Below the pieces are notes generated by a model that was given only the letters and a program-made list of their open reading frames with translations, searched no databases and had not been told where the DNA came from. From assembly GCA_022410635.1 (NCBI GenBank), contig JAJVDF010000437.1, positions 789,636 to 853,635 on the forward strand: 64,000 bases of DNA, in the 5' to 3' direction. The stretch comes from Tretioscincus oriximinensis. Its lineage: Eukaryota > Chordata > Lepidosauria > Squamata > Gymnophthalmidae. Position 1 is the stretch's first letter, and each line of letters opens with the position of its first letter. Shown piece by piece: positions 61,500 through 64,000 of this stretch. The position numbers were made by a program, and so were the translations under genes.

Positions 61500-64000
61500 A
61501 ATAAAAACTTCAAAAAAAAAAAGCTGAAGATGTAACCGAGGCTGAAAAGATTCTCAACACAATGCTAATCTACTCAGCGCCCTCAGACTCTCATCCCTCT
61601 AATGCCCAGACAGACCAACCTTGCATGGCTAACCCCCCTGCTAAGTCACGATGGGAATCCAACTCATCGTCCTCTCGGCCTCTATGTTCTACCCTTTGTG
61701 GATCCCAGCCTAAACACATCCCCGAGATGTTTCACCGATGTCCACAAAAGTGATCTCCCACTACACTTCAATTCTACTCTCAATTCGCTCCCCTGACCTC
61801 AAATAACTTTGGACACTCTCTTTTGCCTCATTGCTGCCTCTTTCAGACTGTGCCGGATCTATACATCTCTTTCTTTCTACTGGCCTTAAGACTCACACAT
61901 CATCACATCGCCGTGGTTGACTTCGCTGGTCCTCCTCAAAACTGATCTCACCCTGCCATGCCTCTCCATTCTGGCCTTCCAATAGGATGTTCCACGTAAC
62001 ATCCCCCCAGCTGCAGTCGCTGCAGTCACCTATGGACGGCCTACTTTTGGTTTGCGTTTAGGGATGGGGTTCGGGGTGGGTGGGTGGGGGGAAAGGTTTT
62101 TTTGGTACTGTTATATTTGTGTTCCCAAGGTGGGGTGGNGACTTTCTGTGGTTTGTGTGTGGATGGGCTGGTCTTTCAGCTACATATAGCTCCTTGCTTT
62201 TAGGATTCATCTATTGTAAGCCCCCTTTTTGGTTCTCAACTACTCCACCCACATGGTATGGTATATCTCTTGCTGCCTTTCTCCTCTTTCTTCTTACTCT
62301 ATTCTTCTCATATCAAAGTCTCTCAACTCTCACTTGCTTGACAGTCTACCGGCCTTGAACCCCTTTCTTTTAAGGGGTCCCGATGCAACTTGCCATCCTT
62401 GCATTCTGTATGGCTGACCTCAAGATAGTCACCCTCAACATCAATGGTCTGAACAATCCCGCTAAATGCCACAAGACTCAAGCATTTCTCCTGAGACACA
62501 GGCCACACATCACATTTTTACACACGCCACTAAAAATCATCATGTTTATTTTCTCACCCCTTCTTCTCTCACTCCTACCACTCCCTCGACACTTCTAAAT
62601 CTCATGGAGTCTCCATTTTCATAGACCCCAGCTTACCTTTTCAGCTAATCAAGCTTAAACGAGACAAACATGTCCGCTTTCTCTTTTTTACTGGCACCCT
62701 CTACGATACAACTTTGACCCTGGCCAATCTTTATTCTTCCAACCAAGACCAAAAGAACTTCCTTCATACAACACTTTATTCTCTCCATCTTTTTGCTGTG
62801 GGTGATCGGATCTTAACGTGGTAGCCGATGCTGCCATGGACCACACTAGACCAGGCCATCCTTCTTCTAATTCTCCTGTCCCCGAAGCCAGAAACATATT
62901 TCACAAGTTTAAGTTCACAGACTCCTTTTGCTCAGTTAACTCCTCTGAGCGTGACTTCTTGTACTATTCCTCTAGACATCAATCTTTTTCTAGGATTGAT
63001 TTCATCCCCTTAGACCATCCCTTGGCCACCCTGCTGCCCTCTTCCTCTTTCTCTCCATGCACTCTGTCGGATCATTCATTACTAACCTCCTCTATCTCTC
63101 TTGCCTCCACATCTCCCACCTCCAAATGCTGGAGATTCTCTCCAACGCTAATTAATTGGAAAACCTCTNGGGATAAAATCCAAAAAGAAATCTCCTCATA
63201 TCTAGAACTAAACACATTGCCTTTGATCTCTCCCATAATCCAATGGGAAGCTCTGAAGGGGTTGGTTCGGGGCATCTGTATAGCGGAGGGCTCCCGGCAG
63301 AAAAAAAATCCTGAGAGAAAAATACTCCATGCTTTCAGATGAAATCAAATCCTTACAATCCACTTTCATCAACACTGGTAGTAAAAGAACATGGGCGCTT
63401 CTACAGGCGAAGTGACAGGAACTGACTCTATTGACCTCGGAACAGGATGCCTCTTCTCAGCTTCAACTCCACCACAAGNCCTTCAGCCAAGGCAATAAAA
63501 ATTCCAAATTTCTGGCTTTCATGCTGAAGAGGAAAAGACGGAAGAATCTTATTCCTTTAGTAAGGAACCATAAGGGAGAACTCTTCTTCTCTTCAACAGA
63601 ATACTCAATGTTTTCTGTAAATTTTATTTTGAACTCTATTCCTCTTCGACTCCTGCCCCCTCTAACCTCTCTCAGTACATCTCACAGGCTTTTCTTCCTA
63701 GGCTGACAAGCGAACAAAAACTAGCCTTTGATGCAGACATCTCTACCCAAGAAGTATTTTCTGTTATCAAACGGCTCAACCAAACAAAGCCCCGGGCCCC
63801 GACGGGTTTTCTGGCCTGTTTTATAAATCGTATCAGGATCTAATCACACCGAGTCTTACTGCCACTTTTAATCTGGTCCTACACTCCAATTCCTTTCCAG
63901 AGACCTGGCATATGTCTCATCTCACCACTTTTCTAAAAAAAGACTCTCCCCCAGATTTGGTCACCTCCTATTGCCCCATCTCTCTTCTAAATATTGATTT
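61500..64000 (+). mobile_element. L1-clade LINE, copy 2, continues beyond window
   Basis: 61690-61760 aligns with the ORF1 end of copy 1 (AACACATCCCCGAGATGT versus the copy 1 stretch near 57370). Inter-ORF spacer G-rich near 62060-62140. ORF2 starts at 62410. Same order as copy 1, but lacks a recognisable ORF1 N-terminal region, so 5'-truncated or diverged. Runs off the window in the RT domain. Confidence 0.8.
62410..64000 (+). pseudogene. L1 ORF2 of copy 2, broken and cut by window end
   Basis: Begins MADLKIVTLNINGLNNPAKC. The E motif FLQETH is damaged (FLHTPLK), and the frame shifts before LNVVADAAMDHTRPG. 62818-63342 reads SRIDFIPLDH and SDHSLL; then a shift. The RT region near 63690-63960 has SEQKLAFDADIS, KRLN..K-RAPTGF (shifted from NKAPGPDGF), and at the end CPISLLNIDF. 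Several frameshifts. Confidence 0.8.

Overview
This is a stretch of vertebrate nuclear DNA dominated by one recognisable protein-coding gene, HMGCR (3-hydroxy-3-methylglutaryl-CoA reductase, the rate-limiting enzyme of sterol synthesis), on the + strand from a CpG-island promoter near 29.6-30.7 kb to a polyadenylation signal near 50.9 kb. I could assign 19 coding exons with GT/AG junctions and matching phases. Together they encode 882 residues (human 888), with the N-terminal membrane/sterol-sensing part, a variable linker, and an intact catalytic domain. A non-coding first exon must lie in the CpG island, giving the same 20-exon layout as the mammalian gene.

The repeat content points to a non-avian reptile, most likely a squamate: CR1, L2-like, L1 and RTE-BovB LINE fragments together, a tRNA-derived SINE, hAT-type and mariner-type MITEs, and repeat tails of the kind that end in 'accgccctgag'. 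The species call is inference. Many single N bases show that the assembly is imperfect.

Layout: 1-29.6 kb is intergenic, with CR1 pieces (0-0.75 kb), an L2-like LINE broken by two hAT insertions with 8-bp target duplications (2.9-4.7 kb), a cluster of five related foldback elements (7.3-10.6 kb) lying in or beside an old LINE, a SINE and a LINE 3' end (12.2-13.8 kb), a BovB 3' end (15.3 kb), a chain of long hairpins (17.2-17.8 kb), and a CR1 copy with its own hAT insertion containing a poly-C/N stretch (24.2-26.0 kb). 29.6-50.9 kb is HMGCR, whose introns hold small MITEs and LINE tails. 51-56 kb is repeat-rich intergenic DNA including a polypyrimidine tract. 56.3-64 kb holds two head-to-tail L1 copies, both broken; between them lies a near-perfect inverted repeat of the first copy's 3' end.

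I found no tRNA, rRNA or second cellular gene, no CRISPR array and no bacterial-type system. The most unusual structures are the palindromic and foldback repeats, not a new protein system.
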